Shown here piece after piece: positions 1 to 6,169 of a stretch of 6,196 nucleotides of DNA. The notes beneath the pieces were generated by a model. It was not told the origin of the DNA. It made no database searches and saw only the letters and a program-made list of their open reading frames with translations. The first letter of the stretch is position 1. Each line of letters begins with the position of its first letter. This DNA comes from Candidatus Sordicultor aquaticus (GTDB taxonomy: Bacteria; Atribacterota; Atribacteria; Atribacterales; Caldatribacteriaceae): positions 1 through 6,196 of the forward strand of contig JAGPEW010000047.1 in NCBI GenBank assembly GCA_018056825.1, written 5' to 3'. The translations under genes were made by a program, and so were the position numbers.

Positions 1-234
1 AATTCCTTCGTTATAGGCTTCTTCTTGGTAACCAGTAGAAATACTACCGTCCCACTTAGCTTTTACTTCAGTAATCATTCCATAAGCATGAAACTCTCTA
101 TCCCCCCAGTGATAATCCACCCTTACCACCTGATCCAAAGCAACAGTAGAAGAATAAGAGGAGTTAACTCGCACAAAGAAACAATAGGGGTTAATTTCTT
201 CTAAACCAGTTACTGTACCGATAAATTCATCCAT
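1..234 (-). CDS. herA: HerA-type DNA translocase/helicase, N-terminal 78 residues (runs off the left edge)
   Basis: This open frame begins at an ATG at 234-232 and is uninterrupted to the window edge, so only the N-terminus is visible. The residues (MDEFIGTVTGLEEINPYC at the start, then VVRVDYHWG, then HAYGMITEVKAKWDG) have the pattern of the small HAS-barrel domain that opens HerA-family hexameric ATPases: a beta-rich stretch with a 'valine-x-valine-aspartate' strand followed by 'tyrosine-glycine-x-isoleucine/valine-x-glutamate-valine'. The RecA-like motor domain with its Walker motifs would lie outside the window, so ATPase function is inferred. HerA is a hexameric DNA pump that docks on a NurA dimer and feeds it DNA during end resection; the nurA gene directly upstream supports the call. 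The ATG overlaps the last 8 bases of nurA and follows GGGGAGG with a 7-base spacer, so translation is probably coupled. An unrelated barrel protein is possible but unlikely here. Confidence 0.75.
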   Translation of the reverse strand, partial: MDEFIGTVTGLEEINPYCFFVRVNSSYSSTVALDQVVRVDYHWGDREFHAYGMITEVKAKWDGSISTGYQEEAYNEGI

Positions 235-1297
235 TTTCTTTCCTCCCCAAAGTTTTCCGCACCAACTCTTGCACTAAAAGAGGAGATGATAGATATTGCC
301 CCAAATGTTCTTCTAAAGCAATGACGGGGAAAATGTTTTCCGGTAATCTTTTAGCCGGAAAGTCAGCAGTCAAAAAAGGTAGAAGAGATACCAATCCATC
401 GAAAAAGAGAGAAATATTATCTTTTTCCCCTATCCATCTCTCCTTATTCAAGAGGGTTTCTAAGCGCACTAACCCTTTCCAGGGATAATTGTCACTTCGT
501 TTCACTAACCGAGTATAGCAAAAAACTCGCAATGTAGGAGAATCTTTTCTCAAATAGGCACTAAAAAAAGGGGTTCGCTCTCCTTTTTCCAATTGAAATA
601 AAGATTCCAAATAAGAAGGGGGAAGGTGTAAATCTTCCACTCTTTTCACCAAGCCGCAAGGTCCTACTCCCGGTCGGAACTCCGGGTCTCCTTCGTGTAG
701 TGTCCCATCCTTTATAATGCAGGAAGAGCGAGAAAGCAAATCCCTTACCACTTTGCCTTCTAAAACCTGCATAGCACTAAAAATAGCTTGTTGGGCTGCT
801 TCTAATTCTTGAGGATAGCGGGAGGTACGAGCTGATTCCCAGACATTAAAAACGAAGCCCGGCCCCAAGGAAAACTCTCGAGAAACCATTTCTCCCGAAA
901 AGAGACCTTCTGGTGCTCCTAAAACCCGCTCTAACCGGGGAGGGTTCTGGGGAGAAAAACCTAACGAAAGCCCCCTATCTCTTTGCCATTGAGCAAAACC
1001 CGCTACTACTTCACCCAAGAGCACCACTTTCATTCCCACTATAATGCGGGCATGGACTCGCATCCTTCCATCTATTAAATAAACCTCTTCTAAACCCGGG
1101 GAAGGGCGCTTTGCAGACCAGGAAGAAAAATCTCCTTCTTCTATCTCCCATAAATCAGAAGTAGTTAGAAAACTGTCGTTTTCTTCTCTAAAAAAGCGAG
1201 GAAAAGAATCCTCATCATAAAACCAGTGGTCAAGTTGTGCTGCTTTTTCCCGCAAAAAATCGGCTAAATTCAAATAACTTCCTCGTTTCTCCTCCAA
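227..1297 (-). CDS. nurA: NurA-family DNA end-resection nuclease
   Basis: A 356-residue protein with the NurA nuclease layout. Motif I is YLIDGRMRVHARI (Asp76-Gly77), the 'IDG' metal-binding aspartate followed by the basic strand seen in bacterial NurA. A second acidic strand is CIIKDGTLH (Asp197-Gly198), followed by GLVKRV (Lys218). Further family-like blocks are LEKGERTPFF (237-245), GLVRLE (275-280) and LPENIFPVIALEEHLG (318-333). I see no signal peptide or membrane segment, so it should be cytosolic. NurA enzymes are metal-dependent 5'-3' exonucleases and single-strand endonucleases that work as a dimer under the HerA hexamer, resecting breaks opened by Mre11-Rad50. The gene sits between sbcC and herA, overlapping both (28 and 8 bases). 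The chosen start is TTG at 1297-1295, preceded by AGGAGG 9 bases away; a second TTG at 1273-1271 (348 residues) overlaps the sbcC stop as TTGA and also has an upstream GAGG. The family call is by remembered motifs and context, not a search. Confidence 0.82.
   Translation of the reverse strand: MEEKRGSYLNLADFLREKAAQLDHWFYDEDSFPRFFREENDSFLTTSDLWEIEEGDFSSWSAKRPSPGLEEVYLIDGRMRVHARIIVGMKVVLLGEVVAGFAQWQRDRGLSLGFSPQNPPRLERVLGAPEGLFSGEMVSREFSLGPGFVFNVWESARTSRYPQELEAAQQAIFSAMQVLEGKVVRDLLSRSSCIIKDGTLHEGDPEFRPGVGPCGLVKRVEDLHLPPSYLESLFQLEKGERTPFFSAYLRKDSPTLRVFCYTRLVKRSDNYPWKGLVRLETLLNKERWIGEKDNISLFFDGLVSLLPFLTADFPAKRLPENIFPVIALEEHLGQYLSSPLLVQELVRKTLGRKENG
242..248 (-). promoter_or_regulatory. Ribosome binding site of herA
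   Basis: On the minus strand GGGGAGG lies 7 bases before the herA ATG (234-232), entirely inside the final codons of nurA. It fixes the herA start and implies that ribosomes finishing nurA can restart on herA. Confidence 0.75.
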
Positions 1298-4200
1298 AAA
1301 GCCTTTCCTCCTCTGACTTCAAGATGCAGCGGAAAATAGCGGGCAAAAGAGGGGTCATGAGTTACTATTCCCACCATCCGCCCATCCTGGCTTAAACGTA
1401 AAATGGCATCAGCCACTAACTCTAAATGCTCCTGGTCCAGAGCAGAAAAACCTTCATCGATAAAAAGACAATCTGCCCCTCTTTCTTTACCCACTTCCCG
1501 GAGATGAATACGGGATAAAGCCAGGGCTAAAGAGAGAGCGACTAGAGTTTTTTCTCCACCAGAGCATTCACTGGGTAAACGCTCTTCTCCTCCATAATTA
1601 TTATCCACCACTACCATCTCGGCTTTGCCTTCTTCCATCTTCATTCGTAAAAGATAGCGACCTTGAGACAAATCCCCTAAAAAGAAAGAGGCTTCTTCTT
1701 CCAGTTCTCGAAAGAGAAAACCCAAAAGGTAACTGCGAAAACTTCGAGCATCTAACGCTTTATCTAATTGAGAATGAAGTTCCCGATTTTTTCTTTTCTC
1801 TTGTAATTCTTTTCTCAGTTTATCCCGCTCTTCTATTTTGGCTTGTAAATTCTCTATATCTTTATCCAAGCTACCTTTCTTCTCTCTGATTTCTCCCAAC
1901 TCTTTGTACAACTCCTCCAATATTTTTTCCTCTTGCATCAATTGCTCTTCTATTTCCTCTTCTTTTATCTCCAGCTGGTGTATTAAATTTGTCTTTTTCT
2001 CTTGATAATCTCGAAGAGAGTTCTCGGTTTGTTTTATCTCCCCTTCTAACCTATGCCATATCTCTTGCCAATTACCTACTTTTTTATCTCGTAACTGCTC
2101 AAAATATTCTGCACTCCAACCCCAGCGAGATAACTCTTCTTGGAAAGCTTCTCTTTTTTCTCCTTCTCTCTCTCGAAGCTCCTCTCCTTGCTTTAATAAC
2201 TCCGCTATCTTCTCTTCTGCTTCTTCCTTATTTTTACAAAGAATCTTTATTTTTTCCTCGGTTCTACTTTCTTCTCTCCTCAGTTTCTCTACTTCTTCCG
2301 AAAGCGCTTGTAAACGCTTTGAAAATTTATCCCACAAATCACTGAAAGCCTCTTCTGGCAGTCGGTCATCTTTCCAGCGCAGAAGAGTAAAAATTTGCCA
2401 AAGCTGCTCTCTTTTTTCGGATAACAATTGTTCTTTGGCACTTATACTCTCTTTTATAGTATTCGCCCTCTCCTTTTCTCTATCTCTTTCCTTTTTCCTT
2501 CCCTCTATTTCAGTCTTTTTAACTTCCTGGCTTTTTTCCAGTTCATAAAGGTTCGAAATCGCTTTTTCTCTCTCTCTTCTTTTTTCTTTTAAAAACTCCT
2601 CTAAGTTTTCCGGCTTTACCAGAGGTGGTAAATCAATGTTCTTTAGAGCATCTAAGATGTTACCCTTTTTCTCTTCCAACTTTTTCTTTTTTTCCGATGT
2701 TATCTTTTCTTTATCCTTTAACTCTGTTATTTTAGTTTCTTCTTGGATTTTTTTCTGACGGAGAGAGCTTTCTTCCTCTACTAACTTTACTCCTTGTTCC
2801 TGAAAAGAATGATATTCTTCCCAATCTACCTCTGGAAACGCTCTGACCTGAGGTGGGGGAACATTATTACCGCAAAGAGGGCAAGCTCCCTTTTCTTCCC
2901 ACTCTCTTTCTAGCTCCCAAAGAGCAAAGCTTTTTACTACCTGGTGATAGTTTTCTTCCTTTAATTTTTTTTCTGCCTGCCAGAGCGATAACTCTTTTTT
3001 CTTTTTCTCCCATTCTCTTTCTACTTTTTTATACTCTTTATTACTCAGCATAATCTCTTTTTGTAAGCTTTTGAGTTCCTCATCTACAAGAGAAAGTTCC
3101 CTGTCTTTCTCTCCTAATTCTTTAAGGAGAGGCTCTACCCACTCTTTTGCTTTTTCTGCTCTTTCAATTAATTTTTCTTTGATGTCTATTTTTTCTTTTT
3201 CCTCAGTAATTTTCTCCTCTAATCTCTTTTGAGCTTCTTCCTCTTTTTGGAGAGTGATTTCTATCTGTTCTATTTTTTTTACTGTTTCTTCTCTGTTTTT
3301 ATTCAATTCTTGTAATTCTTTCCTTATAGCTCTTGCCTCTTCGGCTAAGGGTAGAGCTTCCCAACGAAGTTTATCTTCATAACTGGCTAAATTGTTTCTC
3401 TTGGTCTCTCGCTCTGTAATTCCTTCTTTTATTTCTTCCAATTTTTGGCTTAATTGGGTAACTTCTTCTTCTATTTTGGTTTTCTTTTCTAACCAAGTTT
3501 TTTGCTCTTTCTCCCAGTTCTTTACCTGTTCTACTACTATCTGCCAGGGTTGCCAAAAAGAGGCTTTTACTTCCCAAGCTTTTTGGATTTCCCGGTCTTC
3601 TCGGGCTTTCTGGGAAGCTATATTTATATTTTTTTCTAAATCACTATGCTTCTTTTGTAATTCTTTTTCACTATTTTTTATCTCTATTAATTTATTCAAT
3701 AACCCGGTTCGCTTTTCTTTTTCTTTTTCCTTTTGAGTCAAATCTTCAGCCTTATTTTCCAGACATTTTATTTCTTCCTTAGCCGACCGCAACTGCTCTT
3801 CCAAGCTTTCTTTTTCCAGCTCTTCTAATTTACTCTCTTCCGGAAGAAGCTCTCTTTCTAAAGAGCGTAGTTCTTCTTTTACTCTATCTCGAATCAAATC
3901 CAGTAGCTCTAGACCAAAAAGGCTGCTCAAAGTCCTAAATCGCTCAGCAGGAGTAGCTTCTACAAAAGAAAGAGTTTCTCCTTGAGGCAGAAACACGGAA
4001 GATTTGAAAGTGAGATAATCAAAGCCCAGAGTTTCTTCTATTTTTTGGTTTACCAATTGTTCCCCTGAGGCCAAACCTCTCCAAGTGCTATCCTCTTTCT
4101 TTTCTAAAACTGCCATCCCTCCCCGAGGAGAATATTCTCTCACCACTCGAAATTCATTACTCCCCAGGAGAAATTCCAGCTCTACTCGCAAAGGACCTTC

Positions 4201-4401
4201 GGGATAGCCCCGATGAATTAATTCTTTTTTCCCTCGCTCTAAGCGAATGCCTCGTCCAAAGAGAGCAAAGAAAATAGCCTCCAAAATGGAAGATTTACCC
4301 GCTCCATTAGGACCCACCAATACAAAAAAACTCGATTCAAAATCCAGAGAAAGAGATTCCAAACCCAAAAACTTTTCTACGTTTAACTTAAGAGGTCTCA
4401 C
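1270..4401 (-). CDS. sbcC: SbcC/Rad50-type SMC-like ATPase with zinc hook
   Basis: A 1043-residue protein, the usual SbcC/Rad50 size. The N-terminal ATPase lobe contains VRPLKLNVEKF at the start, Walker A GPNGAGKS (30-37) and Q-loop FLPQGE (Gln140). Two very long Lys/Glu-rich coiled-coil arms follow (about 175-500 and 520-890), separated by a mid-protein zinc hook CPLC (507-510, bases 2883-2872). The C-terminal lobe has signature SGGEK (947-951), Walker B LFIDE (Asp982, Glu983), D-loop SALD and the switch histidine in VTHD (His1015). All catalytic motifs are intact. Rad50-type proteins bind DNA ends, tether them through the hook and use ATP to control the Mre11/SbcD nuclease. The frame is open upstream to an ATG at 4473, but that would add 24 residues with no family counterpart. 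GTG at 4401-4399 yields the typical '(M)RPLKL' opening and follows AGGAG by 6 bases. It overlaps sbcD by 14 bases. Confidence 0.95.
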   Translation of the reverse strand: MRPLKLNVEKFLGLESLSLDFESSFFVLVGPNGAGKSSILEAIFFALFGRGIRLERGKKELIHRGYPEGPLRVELEFLLGSNEFRVVREYSPRGGMAVLEKKEDSTWRGLASGEQLVNQKIEETLGFDYLTFKSSVFLPQGETLSFVEATPAERFRTLSSLFGLELLDLIRDRVKEELRSLERELLPEESKLEELEKESLEEQLRSAKEEIKCLENKAEDLTQKEKEKEKRTGLLNKLIEIKNSEKELQKKHSDLEKNINIASQKAREDREIQKAWEVKASFWQPWQIVVEQVKNWEKEQKTWLEKKTKIEEEVTQLSQKLEEIKEGITERETKRNNLASYEDKLRWEALPLAEEARAIRKELQELNKNREETVKKIEQIEITLQKEEEAQKRLEEKITEEKEKIDIKEKLIERAEKAKEWVEPLLKELGEKDRELSLVDEELKSLQKEIMLSNKEYKKVEREWEKKKKELSLWQAEKKLKEENYHQVVKSFALWELEREWEEKGACPLCGNNVPPPQVRAFPEVDWEEYHSFQEQGVKLVEEESSLRQKKIQEETKITELKDKEKITSEKKKKLEEKKGNILDALKNIDLPPLVKPENLEEFLKEKRREREKAISNLYELEKSQEVKKTEIEGRKKERDREKERANTIKESISAKEQLLSEKREQLWQIFTLLRWKDDRLPEEAFSDLWDKFSKRLQALSEEVEKLRREESRTEEKIKILCKNKEEAEEKIAELLKQGEELREREGEKREAFQEELSRWGWSAEYFEQLRDKKVGNWQEIWHRLEGEIKQTENSLRDYQEKKTNLIHQLEIKEEEIEEQLMQEEKILEELYKELGEIREKKGSLDKDIENLQAKIEERDKLRKELQEKRKNRELHSQLDKALDARSFRSYLLGFLFRELEEEASFFLGDLSQGRYLLRMKMEEGKAEMVVVDNNYGGEERLPSECSGGEKTLVALSLALALSRIHLREVGKERGADCLFIDEGFSALDQEHLELVADAILRLSQDGRMVGIVTHDPSFARYFPLHLEVRGGKAFWRRNEEVI
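1307..1312 (-). promoter_or_regulatory. Ribosome binding site of nurA
   Basis: A full-consensus AGGAGG on the minus strand, inside the last codons of sbcC, stands 9 bases before the TTG at 1297-1295. It is the main reason for preferring this TTG over the second one at 1273-1271, whose own upstream site (GAGG at 1284-1281, 7-base spacer) is shorter. Confidence 0.65.
2872..2883 (-). other. Zinc-hook codons (CPLC) of sbcC
   Basis: The codons TGC CCT CTT TGC encode the Cys-x-x-Cys hook at the apex of the coiled coil, residues 507-510 of 1043, almost exactly half-way along the protein. Two SbcC molecules are expected to share one zinc ion here. Marking it separates the two antiparallel arms, and the near-central position argues against large insertions or deletions in either arm. 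Confidence 0.85.
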
Positions 4402-5545
4402 TAATCTCTCCTGCTTCTCGATAATAGTGATAAAAAAGTTTAACCACTTCTTCTGATATGTTTTGCTCCTCACAATAACGAGAAAATAGCTGAGGGATAG
4501 AGTCTTCGTTCACCGGGAGCGATTCTTCTTGGCCAACTTCTTTTTTCTCCCGAGGAATAACCTCTACCACCACTACTTGCCAGTTTTCTCCTTCCATCGT
4601 TTTCAATTTGTTAGCCAGAGTCGGGGTATATAAATCTTCCTCGATACGCAATCGGATATAATTTCTTTTCCCCTTCATATTTTGGGAAATTTCCTCATGA
4701 ATTTCCTCTATTCCTTTTTCTTCTCTCACCTCCCAATCCCACAAACGAGCGGTGGACAAAAAATAAGGCTCCACTTTGTTTTCTCTGCCTTCTTCCAACT
4801 CTACCAGCAAAAAACTCCCCTCTTTTCCTGTGTGTTCAAAGCTATCCACCACCAGCGAGGACGGATAATAAAGAGGAGTAGGTGTTCGCGAGAAGGAGAA
4901 AGTGTGCAAATGACCCAGTGCTCCATAGCTAAAAGCAGAGGGAATATCCGCTCTTTTCAAAAATACTTCCCGGTTAGGATTGGCTTCAGCATATCGAGCC
5001 AGCTCTTCAATAGTAATATGAGCTACTAAAATATTCCATCGGTCGGGGAAAAAATCTCTTTCCCACTCTCTCATCTCCTGCCTCAATAGCTCTCGAGCCT
5101 GGTCTTGGATATTTTCTCCCCGGCAATCGCCCAAAAGACGAGCTAAGCTCATATAGGGAAGAGGAAAAACAGTAACCGGGACACCCTCTATTTTCCGGGG
5201 AACATAATCGCGGATAATATAAGCTTGAGGAGGAAAAACTTTTTGTAATCCTTCTATGGCATACCAATCATGATTGCCCATCACCCACACAAAAGGAGCA
5301 ATATCCACCAAACGCAAAACAGTATCCATAGCTAACTTAATGGTCTTTTTGTCCGGATGATGGGAACTATGGAAAAGGTCTCCAGCGTGAATCACCAGAT
5401 CTACTTTTTCTCTTTTGGCTACTTCTACGAGTTCCTCTAAGGCTTCTCTTTGTTCTTCTTCTCTATCTATCTCCCGGTGGGTCTTCCAGGATACCAATCC
5501 CAAATGCCAATCAGCAGTGTGGAGAATCTTAACTCTCTTCTTCAT
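4388..5545 (-). CDS. sbcD: SbcD/Mre11-type DNA exonuclease subunit
   Basis: A 385-residue metallophosphoesterase, close to the usual SbcD length. All five Mre11 phosphodiesterase motifs are present: ADWHLG (Asp12, His14), HAGDLFH (Asp56), GNHD (Asn91, His92), VAHI (His176) and GHLH (His212, His214); these residues hold the two manganese ions. A capping region follows, and the tail (about 345-380, FSRYCEEQNISEEVV then LFYHYYREA) is helical, as expected for the segment that binds the root of the SbcC coiled coil. With SbcC it forms an ATP-controlled nuclease that opens hairpins and blocked ends. The start MKKRVKILHTADWHLG matches the family. The ATG is preceded only by a weak purine box (GGGG, about 11 bases away), unlike the other three genes. 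It is the first gene of the operon, downstream of an extended -10 promoter, and its stop TAA lies 14 bases inside sbcC. Confidence 0.95.
   Translation of the reverse strand: MKKRVKILHTADWHLGLVSWKTHREIDREEEQREALEELVEVAKREKVDLVIHAGDLFHSSHHPDKKTIKLAMDTVLRLVDIAPFVWVMGNHDWYAIEGLQKVFPPQAYIIRDYVPRKIEGVPVTVFPLPYMSLARLLGDCRGENIQDQARELLRQEMREWERDFFPDRWNILVAHITIEELARYAEANPNREVFLKRADIPSAFSYGALGHLHTFSFSRTPTPLYYPSSLVVDSFEHTGKEGSFLLVELEEGRENKVEPYFLSTARLWDWEVREEKGIEEIHEEISQNMKGKRNYIRLRIEEDLYTPTLANKLKTMEGENWQVVVVEVIPREKKEVGQEESLPVNEDSIPQLFSRYCEEQNISEEVVKLFYHYYREAGEISETS
4408..4412 (-). promoter_or_regulatory. Ribosome binding site deciding the sbcC GTG start
   Basis: AGGAG on the minus strand, within the 3' end of sbcD, with a 6-base spacer to GTG at 4401-4399. 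I see no comparable purine box in front of the upstream ATG at 4473, so this site supports the shorter SbcC. Confidence 0.7.
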
Positions 5546-5605
5546 TTTCTATTTTACCCCAAACCCTTGATTCTTGTGATTTAAAAGCAAAAAAGCCAAT
5601 TCTGC

Positions 5606-5615
5606 AACCACGGTT
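5606..5615. promoter_or_regulatory. Small palindrome at the predicted transcription start
   Basis: AACCACGGTT is a palindrome with a two-base centre (AACC-AC-GGTT). It lies immediately downstream of the -10 box, where a bound repressor would block initiation. It is short, so it may be chance; I do not recognise it as a known operator, and it does not look like a LexA box. Confidence 0.2.
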
Positions 5616-5616
5616 T

Positions 5617-5625
5617 ATTATATCA
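5617..5625 (-). promoter_or_regulatory. Probable operon promoter: extended -10 element
   Basis: The minus strand reads TGATATAAT: a perfect TATAAT (5622-5617) preceded by TG with one base between, the extended -10 form. No good -35 hexamer is found 16-18 bases upstream, which extended -10 promoters can tolerate. Transcription would start near 5610, giving a leader of about 65 bases before the sbcD ATG. It is the only strong promoter-like sequence I see before the operon. Confidence 0.55.
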
Positions 5626-5689
5626 TAGAGAAAACAATCATGATTAACCGCAAAATTTGTTGTAGCATTCTTTCCCTGCTCCTGTTTTC

Positions 5690-5768
5690 GTCATGCCTGA
5701 AATTTTTAATCAGGTATTCAAGGGTTTTTAAATACTCTGGATTCCTGATAGATACATTCAGGAATGAC
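5690..5768. repeat. Nested imperfect hairpin, repeat-like
   Basis: The outer arms gtcatgcctgaa (5690-5701) and ttcaggaatgac (5757-5768) pair at 11 of 12 positions. Inside, atcagg (5709-5714) pairs with cctgat (5744-5749), and gtatt (5714-5718) with aatac (5731-5735). A competing perfect hairpin joins attcctga (5741-5748) to tcaggaat (5758-5765) around a 9-base loop. A palindrome ending in GGAATGAC resembles dispersed intergenic palindromes known from many bacteria; whether it recurs in this genome cannot be seen here. Confidence 0.5.
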
Positions 5769-5842
5769 AACGCAGAAGCGCTTTTCCTTCCTCAGTTAGT
5801 CTTTGTCTTTTTATTTAAGTTTTTAGCTTTTGTTTTTTTGGG

Positions 5843-5875
5843 GGTTATAAGGGGGCTTTGTCCTCTTATTGTCTG
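5843..5875. repeat. Copy A of a small hairpin repeat
   Basis: It begins ggttata and ends gtctg. The central part (5847-5869) folds as a 9-bp stem, ataaggggg against tcctcttat with two G-T pairs, closed by the 5-base loop ctttg. By hand alignment about 28 of 35 columns match copy B at 6135-6169, with one 2-base gap in copy A. A poly-T stretch precedes it. The function is not recognised. Confidence 0.5.
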
Positions 5876-5942
5876 TGGCAATCCCGAGCTTTTAGCACGA
5901 TGTAGCTATCTTTCTATTTTTTGTTGAGGCTCAATAAAAAGA

Positions 5943-6053
5943 GAGAGCGCCACGTCGCTGGGGCGTATTTCCCCCCAGCGGAATTGGGTTTAGTTTTCTC
6001 TATCTCTTTTGCTTTTATCTTACGCCGTAGGCTGTCCCGCTCCTCGCGATGAC
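5943..6053. repeat. Apparently split copy of a dispersed intergenic repeat
   Basis: From memory, a repeat of the form GCCACGTCGCT-tc-GCTCCTCGCAATGAC is scattered between genes in many bacteria. Here its left half (gagagcGCCACGTCGCT, 5943-5959) and right half (ccGCTCCTCGCgATGAC, 6037-6053) are both present in the right order and orientation but are separated by 77 bases. That intervening stretch includes most of the GC-rich hairpin at 5956-5980. Membership of the repeat family is remembered, not searched. Confidence 0.45.
5956..5980. repeat. GC-rich hairpin
   Basis: cgctgggg (5956-5963) pairs perfectly with ccccagcg (5973-5980) around a 9-base loop. On the plus strand the following bases are only mildly T-rich; on the minus strand a CTCTCTCTTTTT tract follows about 10 bases after the stem. 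That spacing is too long for a standard intrinsic terminator, so a terminator role for a leftward gene entering from the right is possible but weak. Confidence 0.4.
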
Positions 6054-6134
6054 GGAGAAGAGAAAACACACAGATTATCTTTTGCGGTTAGCTATATATA
6101 ATAGTGTCCAGAGAAAAATTGTGGGACATGGTGA

Positions 6135-6169
6135 GGTTATAGGGGGGATTACCTCCTCCTTATAGTCTG
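6135..6169. repeat. Copy B of a small hairpin repeat
   Basis: Same orientation as copy A, about 290 bases to its right. The stem is 6138-6148 against 6154-6164, 11 bp with two G-T pairs and a 5-base loop (ttacc), followed directly by gtctg as in copy A. The loop size is kept although the loop bases differ. No T-run follows on either strand, so it is not a typical intrinsic terminator. Confidence 0.5.

Larger units (their letters stand above)
5645..6090. repeat. Segment bounded by 11-bp perfect inverted repeats
   Basis: TAACCGCAAAA at 5645-5655 is matched by its exact reverse complement TTTTGCGGTTA at 6080-6090. Outside each arm is a second near-mirrored block: 5616-5628 (tattatatcatag) and 6092-6103, whose reverse complement is tattatatatag. 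The left side carries about 16 extra bases between the two blocks. Inside both arms, CGTCAT occurs within about 35 bases, read inwards. I see no clear target-site duplication and no transposase, so this could be a decayed non-autonomous element or mirrored regulatory sequence. Confidence 0.4.

Noticed and set aside
1989..3736. Several plus-strand frames opposite sbcC (for example 1989-2345, 2853-3053, 3392-3736)
   Set aside because: They are Leu/Phe/Ser-rich antisense shadows of the Lys/Glu coiled-coil codons, with no start context or family motifs.
4402..4473. Longer SbcC beginning at the ATG at 4473
   Set aside because: The 24 extra residues precede the family's usual opening (RPLKL), there is no ribosome site before the ATG, and GTG at 4401 has AGGAG at 6 bases.
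5640..5927. Plus-strand 95-codon frame with a hydrophobic, lipoprotein-like start
   Set aside because: It has no good ribosome site, overlaps the operon's promoter side, runs straight through three repeat or hairpin structures, and its hydrophobicity follows from T-rich DNA. No family is recognisable.
5956..5980. Rho-independent terminator
   Set aside because: The stem is good, but no T-run follows immediately on either strand.
6097..6102. TATAAT on the plus strand as a firm promoter
   Set aside because: It lies in an AT alternating run, has no TG extension and no -35 at 16-18 bases, and no downstream gene is visible. It is kept only as part of the mirrored-ends observation.
6107..6148. Minus-strand mini-frame MSHNFSLDTIIYS after an AGGAGG-like sequence
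   Set aside because: It is only 13 codons, the purine box is too far away (about 20 bases), and it belongs to hairpin copy B.
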